Of a stretch of 64,000 nucleotides of DNA, positions 1 to 10,436 are shown piece after piece. This DNA is from Trichomonas tenax (lineage: Eukaryota; Parabasalia; Trichomonadida; Trichomonadidae). Position 1 is the first letter of the stretch. Each line of letters opens with the position of its first letter. Location: NCBI GenBank assembly GCA_023091735.1, contig JALKBU010000112.1:16933-80932 (forward strand). The letters are read 5' to 3'. Both the position numbers and the translations under genes were made by a program. The notes below the pieces were generated by a model. It was given only the letters and a program-made list of their open reading frames with translations, searched no databases and had not been told where the DNA came from.

Positions 1-1211
1 CAGTCAAGTTACTACATTTCTTAGAAACTGATCTAGAGTTGGTACTAGAAGTATTATGACTAGAGATATTAATGAAGTTGTTGAAGAAGAAGATACTGTA
101 GAACCTGAACTAACAATTGCTGAAAAGTTCAATAAGCTATTTCCTAGTTATGGTGTTTTATTGAATTATATTAATAGTGTGATTAAAGATAATAATATTA
201 GTTTTGAAGGTACTGAGAAAAATAATGATTTACTTATTACTTTTGCAGTTGCCGAAGTATTTAGCCAGTTATGTTCAATAAATGATAATTTAACTAGTTT
301 CATTAAAATACCTGATAATCATGATTTCGAAATAAATGAAGAACCAGAACAACAAACATCTATAACAGTTGGCAAAATTAATACTCAAAAATTAATATTA
401 ATAATAAAGATTTAAATACAGAATTAAATAATAAATCTGATATAAATCATACACATACGGAATTTAATAAAGTTTCAATAAATGAAATTGGTGCTTATGT
501 ATATGAAATTGATAATACTCAAGCAATTAAACCACCAACGTTTACAGCAGGTCTAATTACAAATAATGATATAATATATATAGAACCAAATTCAGATAAT
601 AGATTAAATGTAATTCAATAATTAAATAATAAAGCTAGCAAAGATCATACACATACGGAATTTAATAATATTAAATCTGATAGTATTTCTGTAAAAGATC
701 CAGATAGAGATTATTATGATGATGTTCATCAAAGATTAAATGATATTTATCAATTATTTGTTAATAATAGTAAATCGTTATCTCAAATGATACAAAACTT
801 ATATCCAATAGGTTCTATCTATACATCTATGAATATACTAATCCTAGTATAGCTTTAGGATTTGGTACATTGACACAAATCGTAGATAGATTTTTATATT
901 GCGCTAATAGTAGTAATCAAACCGGTGGTTCTAAAAAGATTTCTGTTAATAACTTACCAGCACATAGTCACTATATTAATTTAAATACTAATAATAGTGG
1001 TAGTCATTCACATATATATACTATAGCACAAAGACTTAAAGGATCTGATGGTGGTTCTGGACAACATTTATCATGGTGGCAAGATCGAGAAACAACTTCT
1101 AGTGGTGATCATACGCATAATATTAGTGGTAATACTTATAGCACAGGTTTCGGAACAGATTACATGCCACCGTAAATTACTATGTATGCTTGGTATAGAA
1201 CTAATTAACAT
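1..1211 (+). pseudogene. Decayed phage-tail-fibre/collar-like gene
   Basis: This is one coding unit broken into pieces. An ATG at 56 opens a 119-codon stretch ending at 415. Coding sense continues in another frame from about 395, passes a TAA near 619-621, shifts frame again near 835, and reads on to a TAA at 1173-1175, where the normal C-terminal tail follows for a few more codons to a stop near 1206-1208. What shows its nature: two NHTHTEF/DHTHTEF segments that repeat at DNA level (24 bp shared at about 445-468 and 646-669), then a His/Gly-rich C-terminus with HSH, SHSHIY and GDHTHNISG and a terminal aromatic-rich tail. This layout is that of phage tail fibres and collar domains, which form trimeric attachment fibres. 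The link to a virus-like element is inference; no terminal repeat is visible in the 1-1.3 kb shown. Confidence 0.6.
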
Positions 1212-1315
1212 ATTTTTATTATTTATATTTATATATATATATTGAATTTATATTTTTATTGGAAGTTATAAAAAAGTAAATTTTAAAAGAATTAGCTTAT
1301 TTCTGTCCCGAGTCT

Positions 1316-1361
1316 AACATTTAGATCGTTTGTGCTGCTAGGTACAAACGAGCGAAATGTT
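1316..1361. other. Near-perfect two-stem hairpin
   Basis: AACATTT (1316-1322) pairs with AAATGTT (1355-1361) and CGTTTGT (1327-1333) pairs with ACAAACG (1344-1350). The stems are separated by symmetric 4-base internal loops (AGAT opposite AGCG), with a 10-base apical loop. It lies just after the tail-fibre remnant. It could be a structured RNA, a terminator or a mobile-element end; nothing identifies which. Confidence 0.55.
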
Positions 1362-1411
1362 ATATACTAACTGCCTATGATAGCTATTTTATTTCAATTA
1401 GATGCTTTGAT

Positions 1412-1452
1412 ATCCATAAATAACACGTATTATTACACCTAAATTTATGGAT
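1412..1452. repeat. 10-bp perfect inverted repeat
   Basis: ATCCATAAAT (1412-1421) and ATTTATGGAT (1443-1452) are perfect reverse complements around a 21-base loop. It sits about 50 bases after the previous hairpin, in sequence noticeably less AT-rich than its surroundings. Confidence 0.5.
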
Positions 1453-2111
1453 AGCTCTACATTGGTTCTAGGCTTTCGTCCACGTGAATTGATAGCATAA
1501 ATATCTCCCCTTCCGTTATTTCGTGTAAATGCCCTAAAGCTTTCATATGTTTTTCAAAAATCGAGTATTTTTGAGTAATAATTAATTTATTTTTATGCTT
1601 GATATTCATATATCAATGTTTTGTTGTGAAATTCATATTTCTGTGAGGCCATCTTCAAAAACATGTATTTTCAATTTATTTTGCCATTATAGCGATCTCA
1701 GTAATACAAATAATGCAAATTATACCTTGAAATCAAGAAATATGCAAATTTTGTTGAATTGTTTTAAATTTTTTTCTCCCTGTTAATATTATTACCAAAA
1801 TACTTCTAAGTCATGATTGGCAAATGAATTAATGCATGAAAAAAGGTCCTGATTTCCACATCACTCGTGTTTTTTTTAAAAAAAAAAAAAAAAAATCACA
1901 TTTCTTTTTCAAAATTCATGATTTTTAAGTTTTAATTGATTTTTAAGCAAGAGATATTAATGAATCTCCTCTAATATGCTATGTGCAAAGAGTCGAATAT
2001 CAATGTAAATCTAAATCTCTCTATCTTGAAAAGCATCAAATTGTGGGAAATATATTTTTTAGACAATCTCATATAGTATTTTGAAAGCCTATATTTGGCC
2101 TTAGCGGACCC
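1453..2111. other. Noncoding stretch
   Basis: I see no gene here. It holds AT-rich sequence and, at about 1869-1896, a run of T directly followed by a long run of A. Confidence 0.4.
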
Positions 2112-2273
2112 TTAATTGTCAAAATTTTTATTATTGGTGATTTTTGTTCATTTCCATTTCAATCAGGCTTCCAAGTTAATGAAACACATTCAAATTGCAT
2201 AAAAATGGTCATTGGCAGAATATTGAACTATAAATCATTTTAAAATTCTTGTTTCCAAATGATAGACAGATGA
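2112..2273. repeat. 162-bp duplicated BspA gene 3' end (copy 1)
   Basis: This segment matches 15225-15386 with only four substitutions by eye. It contains the last eleven or so codons of the BspA-like gene at 2240-3412 and its 3' flank. The other copy lies 150 bp downstream of the second BspA-like gene. Confidence 0.85.
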
Positions 2274-3412
2274 TTCAAGTGCCAATAAACTGGGTTCCTG
2301 CAAGTACAAATTTGTGCTTCATATAGCTTCTCATATGTCGGAGATGGTGTAGGAGTTGTGGATGGAGGATAACCTTTCGTCACTGGAATATTACCAAAAT
2401 ATTTTCCTGGATAGTCCTCTCGAACATATACTTTGCTGATACTAATATTTGGAGTAATTATAAATTCGTTAGGTGGTACTGTGTCATTATAGAATATGTC
2501 GTATTGGTTTTTTGGGAGATTATTAAAAACATTTTGAATGAACCTCGTTGTGCGATCTGGTATAATCAATAATGTGAGGTTTGGACAATTAGTGAATGAC
2601 GATGGAGAAGAGCTTAGTTCATATGGAAGTGTGATACTTTTGAGATTTGTACATCCTGAAAATACATTTTCAGAAACTGAAAAGCGTTTATTCGGGAAGA
2701 CAACACTTTCAAGACTAGTACAGTTCCGAAAAATTCCGGCAGGCAAATTGCTTAAAGAAGAAGGAATTTCAATTGTTTTCAAACTTATACAATCAGCAAA
2801 AGCGTTTGATCCTATGTAAGTGACTGAATTAGGAATGTTAAAACTCGATAAAGATTCGCAACTTTGAAATGCACCTTCACGTATATGTGTTAAACGTGAA
2901 GATGTTTCAACTTTTGTTAAACTTTTGCAGTTAGCAAATGCATATGATGACAGTTCAGTGACTGAATTTATATTGATACTAATTAAAGATTCGCAAGCTT
3001 CAAACGCATGTGAGTAAATTTTAGTGACTGAATTTGGAATTTCAATACTTTTCAGACCAATACATTTTGAAAAAGCTCCATTACATATCTCTTTAACACC
3101 TGAGGGAATAGTTATATTTGTCAGATTTCCGCAATTTTGAAAAGTATAACCACTTAGTCGTGTAATTTTGCTCGATAACCTAATTTCAGTTAAAGAAATG
3201 CAATCTTTAAATGCATTGGAAGCCATGTTAGTAACATCATCTGATAAAGTGACTTGTTTCAAATTCGAACATCCTTTGAATTGACAATTTTGAATTGAAC
3301 TGCAGCCAATAATCGTTAAATATATAATAGAATGGTTACAATTTGACCAGGATGTATCAGGACATCCATTGCAAGTGTAATTTCCATTCCCATTATCAAT
3401 AATCGTTCCCAT
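2240..3412 (-). CDS. BspA-like leucine-rich-repeat protein
   Basis: This encodes about 390 residues of tandem Treponema-pallidum-type (BspA/LRR_5) leucine-rich repeats of about 23 residues. Recurring signatures are F..C.SL..I.IP.SVT.I...AF, visible from about residue 30 to 320. A Pro/Thr/Ser-rich linker and a short Cys-containing tail (QICTCRNPVYWH) follow. There is no signal peptide or membrane segment, so secretion, if any, is unconventional. In trichomonads this is a very large family linked to surface adhesion and binding of bacteria. The ATG at 3412 is preferred, since the longer frame would need a GTG. A second, quite diverged paralogue with the same tail motif lies on the same strand at 15538-16506, beyond the Maverick. 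Repeats are intact and no stop interrupts it, so it may be functional. Confidence 0.85.
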   Translation of the reverse strand: MGTIIDNGNGNYTCNGCPDTSWSNCNHSIIYLTIIGCSSIQNCQFKGCSNLKQVTLSDDVTNMASNAFKDCISLTEIRLSSKITRLSGYTFQNCGNLTNITIPSGVKEICNGAFSKCIGLKSIEIPNSVTKIYSHAFEACESLISININSVTELSSYAFANCKSLTKVETSSRLTHIREGAFQSCESLSSFNIPNSVTYIGSNAFADCISLKTIEIPSSLSNLPAGIFRNCTSLESVVFPNKRFSVSENVFSGCTNLKSITLPYELSSSPSSFTNCPNLTLLIIPDRTTRFIQNVFNNLPKNQYDIFYNDTVPPNEFIITPNISISKVYVREDYPGKYFGNIPVTKGYPPSTTPTPSPTYEKLYEAQICTCRNPVYWHLNHLSIIWKQEF

Positions 3413-3570
3413 GTTTGATAGTGACACTAATCAACAGATAACGAAAATTGACCGAGAAATAGAATAGAAATCAAATGGAGTGTCGAAATAACTAAAAATT
3501 TCAAGCTCTACCTCTGTCAGAAAAAATTTCGGAGAAATTTCACTTTTTCATCGTTAATGTTTTCTATTAC

Positions 3571-3576
3571 TATGTG
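3571..3576. repeat. Target site duplication, left (TATGTG)
   Basis: TATGTG immediately precedes the AGT terminus of the Maverick. The identical hexamer follows the other terminus at 15160-15165. Six-base duplications are the known size for Maverick/Polinton integrases. Confidence 0.88.
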
Positions 3577-3872
3577 AGTTGTAGAGATAAGGGGTTCTAT
3601 GCTATTTTTTGTAACTATATATAGTGGGGCAATAACTAATATATATAGTGGGGAAAAACTAAGTTAATTTTTTATTATTTAATTTTTAATTAGTATAAAA
3701 ACAACTATATATAGATGGTAACAATTCTACCCGAGCGAATGAATAAATACATTAAAAAGTCAATTAAGGACTTTGAAGAATCTAAAGATGAGTCAATACC
3801 TCAACGATTAGGTCGTGGTCTAATTCCCGAAAGGATTAAAGAACAAATTAAAAATGAAGGTTGTGAATTAAT
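3577..3872 (+). repeat. Maverick left terminal inverted repeat
   Basis: This matches the reverse complement of 14866-15159 with a few substitutions and a 2-bp indel. It includes internal copies of ATATATAGTGGGG and reaches into coding sequence: the first 50 or so codons of the gene at 14376-15023 are duplicated here. Confidence 0.9.
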
Positions 3873-3879
3873 TTTTTAA
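3715..3879 (+). pseudogene. Truncated TIR copy of the terminal repeat-domain gene
   Basis: A 54-codon frame starts at the ATG at 3715 and ends at TAA 3877-3879. Its first 50 or so codons match the N-terminus of the minus-strand gene at 14376-15023. It stops where the inverted repeat ends, so it is a by-product of the repeat and not an independent gene. It has a few replacements relative to the full copy (for example I-L for I-P after residue 4, and P-E-R for P-E-W). Confidence 0.8.
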
Positions 3880-3947
3880 GTTTATTTTAATTCTTACGAT
3901 TTAAAAACTTAATGTTAAGAAATAATTTTATTTTTTATTTTGTATAA

Positions 3948-5109
3948 ATGAGTACTAAAACATTTGATCTACGATCTTTAGGATTCACAAGTAAAGAATT
4001 ATCAAAAATAATGAATGATATTGATGATGGTGAATAAACAACATATTTACAAAATATAAAAGCAATTGCTGAATTACTAAATGATTTCAAATATACAGGA
4101 CCATTAAAAAAGCAATCAATAATGAGATTTTTATATCCACCCCCAGTTGAACCAAAATGACTTAAGGAACTTCATCCTGAACCCCATAAAATTATTGAAC
4201 CATCTCATGTTGATTAATTTTATAATGAACATAAACATGACAATGAATATTATAATAATGAAATAGAACAATTGGAAAAGTTAAGAGATGAAATAGATAA
4301 TAGAATTAAAGAGTTAAAATAAACTGAAAATGAGATAGAGGATTTAATGAATATCCCAGTCTCAGAATCAGAAACTCAAAAACCACATGAAAAACGTTAT
4401 CAATCATATTTTCAAGAATCAACACAAAATTTATTAGACGGTGATTTCGATGAAACATTATCGGCAGAAGGCACAAAATTTATTAGAAATCATAAATTAC
4501 AATTTATTGAAGACCTTTCGGGTCCGGGTTCTTTGAACCATAACATTTATCAATGTATTCTCTTATCACCACCAATTGACGAAGAAAAATTTAAAACAGC
4601 ATTAAAGCATGTATCATATGGAATAAATACAATTAAAAAAGAAGACCATGAATTATATATTAATTATTATTTAAATAAAGTGATGGGTGTTGATAAAGTT
4701 TTTGAACTACTTGATCAAATTGCTAACGAAACATTAGGAACATATAAAATATTGTGTGATTGTGGTTTCATTGTTGAAGATTCACATAATGTCACATATG
4801 AAAGAACCGCTCCAAAAGAGGATGAAGTTCAGCGATCAATCCCTTTTGTTATCAAAAAATGCAAAAGATATGAAAACATACAAACACTATATTTATTCTT
4901 TCATTTCTGAAAAGATGGAAGCAAACCATAAATCATCATCACATCATTATATTGCTATTCATACATTCCTTTTTAAAGTAATCAAATTAAATAAAACAGG
5001 AATTATGTTTAATGTTTCGGGTTATGCATTTCTGAGTAAATTAAGATGTGTTCGACATATTCAGGATGATAAAAATCTATGTTATTTTAATGCATTATTT
5101 GGAATATAA
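3948..5109 (+). pseudogene. Maverick gene of unknown function, multiply broken
   Basis: An ATG at 3948, in the element's ATAAATG context, opens a single frame interrupted by TAA at 4035, TGA at 4158, TAA at 4215 and TAA at 4320. It reads on with clear coding character to about 4855, where the sense moves into another frame ending at 5109. The middle is rich in Glu, Lys and Asn and may form a coiled coil around the fourth stop. The C-terminal part contains CDCGF, then a DKNLCYF segment close to the end. I do not recognise the family. The position directly upstream of the polymerase block is conserved-gene territory in Mavericks, but protease or ATPase motifs are not visible. Confidence 0.6.
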
Positions 5110-5129
5110 TTATTTTTATTACATTATAA

Positions 5130-5537
5130 ATGGGAATTATTCTATCCTCTCCAAAAGATCCTTTTGATATTATAAATAAACTATCATTTCATTTTGGCGA
5201 TACTGAAGACATTAATATTTGGGAAAATGATTGCTCTCTGAGCCTTGGGCAAAGCCCTGAACTTTGACAGATAACAGAAGAAGAATTAAATACAATTGTT
5301 CATCCATCGGGTTCGTGGTATATAAATGGAAACTTTGATTATAGAGTCTTTGATTGTGAAAATGTCAAAAGTATAGAATTTTCCTTAAAGTTCAAATCAA
5401 CCGCAACAATTAGTGATGTAATTAGTGCTTTGAATCAAGCACCAACATATGGATGGTTTGAAGGTTTAACAAAATGTAGATTATACTTATCAACTTTGTT
5501 GGGAGACTTAAAAAAACTAACTTGGTTTTATTTTTAT
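5130..5537 (+). pseudogene. Maverick gene of unknown function, one in-frame stop
   Basis: A frame starts at the ATG at 5130, again after a T-rich tract and ATAAATG. It is interrupted by one TGA near 5266, then continues for about 90 codons with ordinary composition (WYINGNFDYRVFDCENVKS and following) into the polymerase promoter region, where the frame peters out. The segment just before the TGA is Ser/Leu/Gly/Gln-rich and looks unlike the rest, possibly an insertion. No known domain is recognised. It lies between the larger broken gene and the polymerase, on the same strand. Confidence 0.45.
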
Positions 5538-5554
5538 TTTTTATTCTTACATAA

Positions 5555-8500
5555 ATGAATCAAAAAGTAACGACAAGATTAAACGATAATAGCATATGAG
5601 CTGAAGGAAGAAAGAAGTTTGAACAGTTCTATAATATTCCTGATGGAATTAATCCTAAAACACATAGAACTTACTTGAATGAAGCCATTGATGCATATGA
5701 AGGATTCGATGTTTCATCAGAAAGTGATGAGTTATGTAGGAAGTTTAAAATAAATATTGATTATTACTTCGTAGAACCACAACCTGATGATGTTGATATA
5801 AATAAAGTTCAATTTAATTTAATTGATTCAATATTAATGGATCCAGAATATAAAACAGTTAATATACTTCTCACACAATCACCAAGTGGAAAATTACACG
5901 CTGATAGAATCACAGACGGTGAAACATTAACAGGTTACAGAGTTTGTCCATATTGCAAGGAAGAAGTTTATTCCATCCGTGATGATCCAGAACGAAAACA
6001 TAAATCGCGATTTCTAAAACATTGTGAAAAATGCAAAGAAAATAATGGTCGATTAATTCAAGATGTAGGATTAAACAAAACTCAACAACCATACGCTCCA
6101 CACATTACTAAGCAGAAAATATACCAATGGTTATTAGCACATAATTTAAAAGAATATTTTAAACCAACGAGATATTATATTACATTTGATTTTGAAACAT
6201 TAGAAACAAATGAAGAGTTACAATTATCTGAATGTGCAACATTGAACACATACTTAAAACTGTTCATGGTCTCATCAACAGTAAAAACTGATTCTAAAAC
6301 ATTCACTAAAAATTTTTGTTTAGTCTCATCTGAAACATTCATAGCAGAAGTTGAATGGATATTTGATGTTGCTGCCGAAGTTTCAGAATCAAATATTAAA
6401 CAATATGATATACAGAACGAGCAATTAAATGAATTATTAAATGAAGAATTTAATACTATCAATGTTATAGGTTTTAACTCTGGAAAATTTGATTTAAACC
6501 TTATTCTTCCTGAATTAAACACAGCAAAATGGAAAATAAAATCTATTCTTGGTTCATCATCACGATTTAAACAAGTAATAGTTAAAAGAATGATTGTCCA
6601 TTTAGTTTAAGATTTATTGATATCAGAAATTATATCGCGGGTGGAACATTGGATCAATTCACTCAAGATTTCGGCTCTAAAGAGCCTCAACGCCAAAAAG
6701 CGTTCTTCTCTTATCAATTTATCACATGGAAGAACTGGGAAATTGAATTATTCAAGACTGAACCATTCACTCAAGAATCATTTTATTCAGCACTGACAAA
6801 AGAAACAATATCAGATTCTGATTATCAAATATATCTTTCCGATTACGCAAACTTTAAAAAAGGACCTTTGGTCCCAGGCTTAAAGAGCTCCAGACTTGAA
6901 TATTTCATTCATTACTGTAATAAAGATGTTGAAATTATGATTGACCCAATTGATAAAATCATTGAGGAAACATTTATTTATAAAATTGATATGTTTCATA
7001 ATTTGAGTCTTTCATCCAATGCATTAGTATATAAAGACTTTGACCTTCATGAAAAATACCCTGAAGAAGATGTTGATTCTAATTTTGAATTAACGAAAAA
7101 TATTGGAAATATAAAATTGATTTATATAAGAAGCAGGATAAAAAGGCTAAAAGAGATACTAAAAATATTGTTTCAATGAATGATTTCCAATATTATCATG
7201 TTTTAATTTTATCATCTAAGTGTAAAATGTGTGGTAAAGCATTTACGTATTACAATAAACCAACATTAGATAGAATAGATTACGAAAAGCCACATACAAA
7301 AGAAAATTGCCAGTTAATGTGTTGCTATTGTAATGTTGTTAAATCAAACAAAGATGAAGACATTCAAAGGTTAAGAATTAATTTAAGAAACTGTGCACTC
7401 AAAAATGATTTACTCATGACTTTGGATTCAGTTGAAGCTTACCACATTCTCCGTAATGGTATCACTGATGGTCTCTCTAATGTTCAACATAGAGTCAATC
7501 TTAAAGGAATCACACACATTAATAAGTTATCATATGACCCATTAACTAAAACAGTCTCAAATAAAGACACTGACAACATAATGACATACTTTGTGGGTGT
7601 TGATTTTAATTCATTATATCCTTCATCATTTTCATCAAATAAGCATGAATTTATTAAATACACTAATGGTAAAATGTACATGCCAGGTCGTTTAAGTGAG
7701 GTTTTAATATGTGATACAGCAACGAAAAAAGCAAAAACTTTAGGAATTATTAGAAGAAAAGATACATTATTTGTTGCAGAGGTTAAGGGGCACATTGATG
7801 AACAATATATTAATGAATACATAAACTTTTTACCAATTATTCGAAATCTTGAAATAACAACCGATGAGGAAACAATTGGTTCATTTATGTATAATTACAT
7901 GAAATCAAACAATTTCCCCATTGACCAAAAACAGAGGAAATAAACCCAATTATCAAGCACACATAACTCATTTATGCCCTTCTCATCATATTATTTATGG
8001 TATCTTATTGATAGATTTCATTTCATCATTGATGATATACAATCAATTTTAACATTTACGAAAAATACATGTTTTAATACATTTGCAAATGAATTTATGA
8101 ATGAAAGACAAAAGGCAGAGTTAGAAGGTAATAAAGGAAAAGGTTTATTTTGTAAAATTTCATTAAATGGTTCATATGGTTATGATGCAATGAACACCCA
8201 AAATTACGCAAAAACTAAAATCATGAATGAGCAAAAAGCACGCGTTGCTTTCATGTCAAACAAATTCAAAAACGTCCGTGAAATTGGTGAGGATACATAT
8301 CAGGTTATGATGAAAGATATATTTTATCGCTATGATACATGCTTACAATAAGCATTCTTTACTCTTGATAATGCTAAATATTGTTATTTAGTTTTCATTT
8401 ATGATTTCATGTATAAATGTATGGATGTAAACAGATTTCATTTTATTGAGGGTGATAATGATTCCTCATATTGGGCAAATGCAGGTGATCCATCACTTCC

Positions 8501-8998
8501 TAACACTCAATCATTTCAGGCAATCATCACAAATAAAACATTTTATGATAGATACATTTATCAATTTGCACCTTTTGATTTCTTCTGTTTTAATGATTAA
8601 TTTAAACCAGAATTAAATAATAAGGCAGAAGAAAAAGCACATAAAAAGAAATTATTAGGTCTCGCCATCGAAAAACAGAGTGATAATATGATTGCATTAT
8701 GTCCTAAATGCTACACATCATTTAATGGTGAATTAGGAACTGGATCATTTAAACGTTTAGCCCTAAAAATGAAGGGTGTATCAATGAAACAAAACAATTA
8801 ACATCTGATAAAAATTTTGATGTTGTTAAAAATGGTGTCACTTATGACGGTAAAAATATAGGTCTTCAATTAAAGAATGGACAAATGACAAGGTTTTCAA
8901 TTAATAAAGCAGCATTAACGGGTTCACATACTAAAGTAGTAGTTGATAAAAATGGATGTTGTATGCCTTTCATTTTGGATGCTAAGAATGAAACTTAA
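5555..8998 (+). pseudogene. Family-B DNA polymerase of the Maverick, broken
   Basis: About 1140 codons of a protein-primed type family-B DNA polymerase, the replicative enzyme of Mavericks. Exonuclease motif I reads DFETLE (about 6187), motif II GFNSGKFDL (about 6470), and motif III YCNKDV (about 6915). An HNH-like zinc motif lies at 7221-7334. Polymerase motif A is DFNSLYPS (7602-7625), motif B KISLNGSYGY (about 8154-8183), and motif C EGDNDSSYW (about 8448), where the usual D-T-D is D-N-D. The ATG at 5555 sits in an ATAAATG context. Breaks are TGA at 5597, frameshifts near 6590, 7170 and 8785, and TAA at 7941, 8349 and 8598. The last frame ends at 8996-8998. This copy cannot make an active enzyme without recoding. 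Confidence 0.88.
7221..7334 (+). other. HNH-like zinc-binding segment within PolB
   Basis: Within the polymerase frame, CKMC is followed by PTLDRID, a His/Asn stretch (KPHTKEN) and CCYCN. This order (Cys pair, D-R-I-D, H...N, Cys pair) is that of HNH/treble-clef nucleases. It sits between the exonuclease block and polymerase motif A. Confidence 0.65.
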
Positions 8999-9017
8999 TT
9001 AATTTTATTTTGAATAA

Positions 9018-9548
9018 ATGAATATTGATTTACTCCTTTATGATTTAGCATGTACCAATCCACATTTATCATATTATGATTTAAAAGTAGAGCTCCAAAA
9101 ATATGATGAAAATATTACAGGTGATGATATAGGTGAATTATATCCGAAATATAAAAATGAAGTTAAAAAGAGACGCAATTATGTAATGAATAACATAAAA
9201 ACTAAAATTAATGATAAAAAATATACAGAGGGCAAAACCAAACCACAACTGAAACAATTAAAGGATTTCAAAGATCCAATATTAACTGATAAAGATATTG
9301 ATGAGTTGTTTAGACTCTATCAATCACAGTCTGAAGTGAAAAATACCCAAATACAGAGTATCATTAATGATGCTCAAGTTATAATATATGATACATTAGT
9401 GAAACTCTCAAAATTATTTAAGTTTAAACTAACAGCATTTGTAATTGCCGGATATATGTTTTGGTCAGTTGTTTGGTGTGAAAATCTCATTGGTGAGTTT
9501 AATTTATCACATTTTATCATAAAGAAACTTGGTCCATTGTCATTATAA
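9018..9548 (+). CDS. Maverick hypothetical protein (3' end uncertain)
   Basis: This is a frame of up to 176 residues from the ATG at 9018, in the ATAAATG context right after the polymerase. The first 130 or so residues are hydrophilic and Lys/Asp-rich with predicted helices, including DLKVELQKYDENITGDDI and a KTKPQLKQLKDFKD stretch. The last 50 or so overlap, on the opposite strand, the better-supported minus gene ending at 9374. The original stop was probably lost by a frameshift or deletion near 9370, and the final hydrophobic stretch would then be an artefact. No family is recognised. Confidence 0.5.
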   Translation: MNIDLLLYDLACTNPHLSYYDLKVELQKYDENITGDDIGELYPKYKNEVKKRRNYVMNNIKTKINDKKYTEGKTKPQLKQLKDFKDPILTDKDIDELFRLYQSQSEVKNTQIQSIINDAQVIIYDTLVKLSKLFKFKLTAFVIAGYMFWSVVWCENLIGEFNLSHFIIKKLGPLSL

Positions 9549-9949
9549 TTTACTTGACCCATTTCTATTGGTTCTATAATGTTGATGATACCTAATAAAT
9601 TTTTAAATCGTTCAGTACAATAATGAATTGTTAATGGAAAGTGAACTATACCATTTAATCCATCAACTTCACATTGATTTGGTGGGTTTTGACCGAATTT
9701 ATCAACAAACCAACTAGTGAAAACAGAATTTAAATATTCTAAATGTGTTGTTATATCTCCTTTACTGATGATATTATTTATATTCATATCATATGATTTG
9801 TCATCAGTTAAGAAGGTGATGAAGTCATCAACATTTTAAATAATTAGGTTAAATTTACCTGAAACAGAGATTAGAGAAACATTAAAGATTCCAGTAACGT
9901 TTAAATTTAATTCACAAATATTATTTGAAATTATATTAATAATTGACAT
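9374..9949 (-). pseudogene. Maverick virion-protein candidate, one in-frame stop
   Basis: This minus-strand frame starts at the ATG at 9949 and runs 191 codons to 9374, interrupted by a single TAA at about codon 37 (near 9839-9841). The composition is beta-rich, with alternating hydrophobic residues (VDGLNGIVHFPLTIHYC, a short NII-E-IEMGQVNYN stretch, and a C-terminal NAVSLNLNNFESFTNVSY). Size and predicted beta character would fit a single jelly-roll minor capsid (penton) protein, which Mavericks encode, but there is no decisive motif and this is inference. It converges with the plus gene from 9018. Confidence 0.4.
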
Positions 9950-9968
9950 TTTTTAATTAATTAAAAAT

Positions 9969-10364
9969 ATGGTTAAACGATATTTTCCAGTACAAAATAA
10001 AACCCGTGTGAGATTGCCTCAGGATTTCATTGATTCCAAAAATAAAAAATATATTTATGTCATCGACTTTCAAACTTCTGAACAATATAGCGAGGGATAT
10101 AGACCATTTCTTTTATCTTTACATTAAAATTTAGTCCAGAAAGACCCTTATTGTGACCACTTAATACGTTTCTCTACAGGATCGCGTACTGATATTGATA
10201 GATTAAAATATGAACAAATTGATAATATTGAATTTCTAGATTTCTGGTTTAAGTATCCAGATGTATCAAAATGTAATTATACAGAAATAGAAGATGTAAT
10301 CGAAAAAGATGTAAAAATAACTGACTCCGGTGGGAATCAAAAAAATAATACATCAAAGAATTAA
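9969..10364 (+). pseudogene. Maverick hypothetical protein, one in-frame stop
   Basis: The frame runs from the ATG at 9969 to TAA 10362-10364, interrupted by a TAA near 10125. The N-terminus is basic (MVKRYFPVQNKTRVRLPQDF) and the part after the stop is acidic. From about 10340 a second frame on the same strand reads on for about 30 codons to about 10434, abutting the stop of the opposing gene at 10437, so the true 3' end may lie there after a frameshift. It is divergently arranged with the minus gene starting at 9949, 19 bp away. No family is recognised. Confidence 0.45.
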
Positions 10365-10436
10365 AACGGGTGAAAAATCAATTGATGTCAAATCATTTCC
10401 TAAACTTTGTACTTTTGTTATGTTAATGTTGTAATA

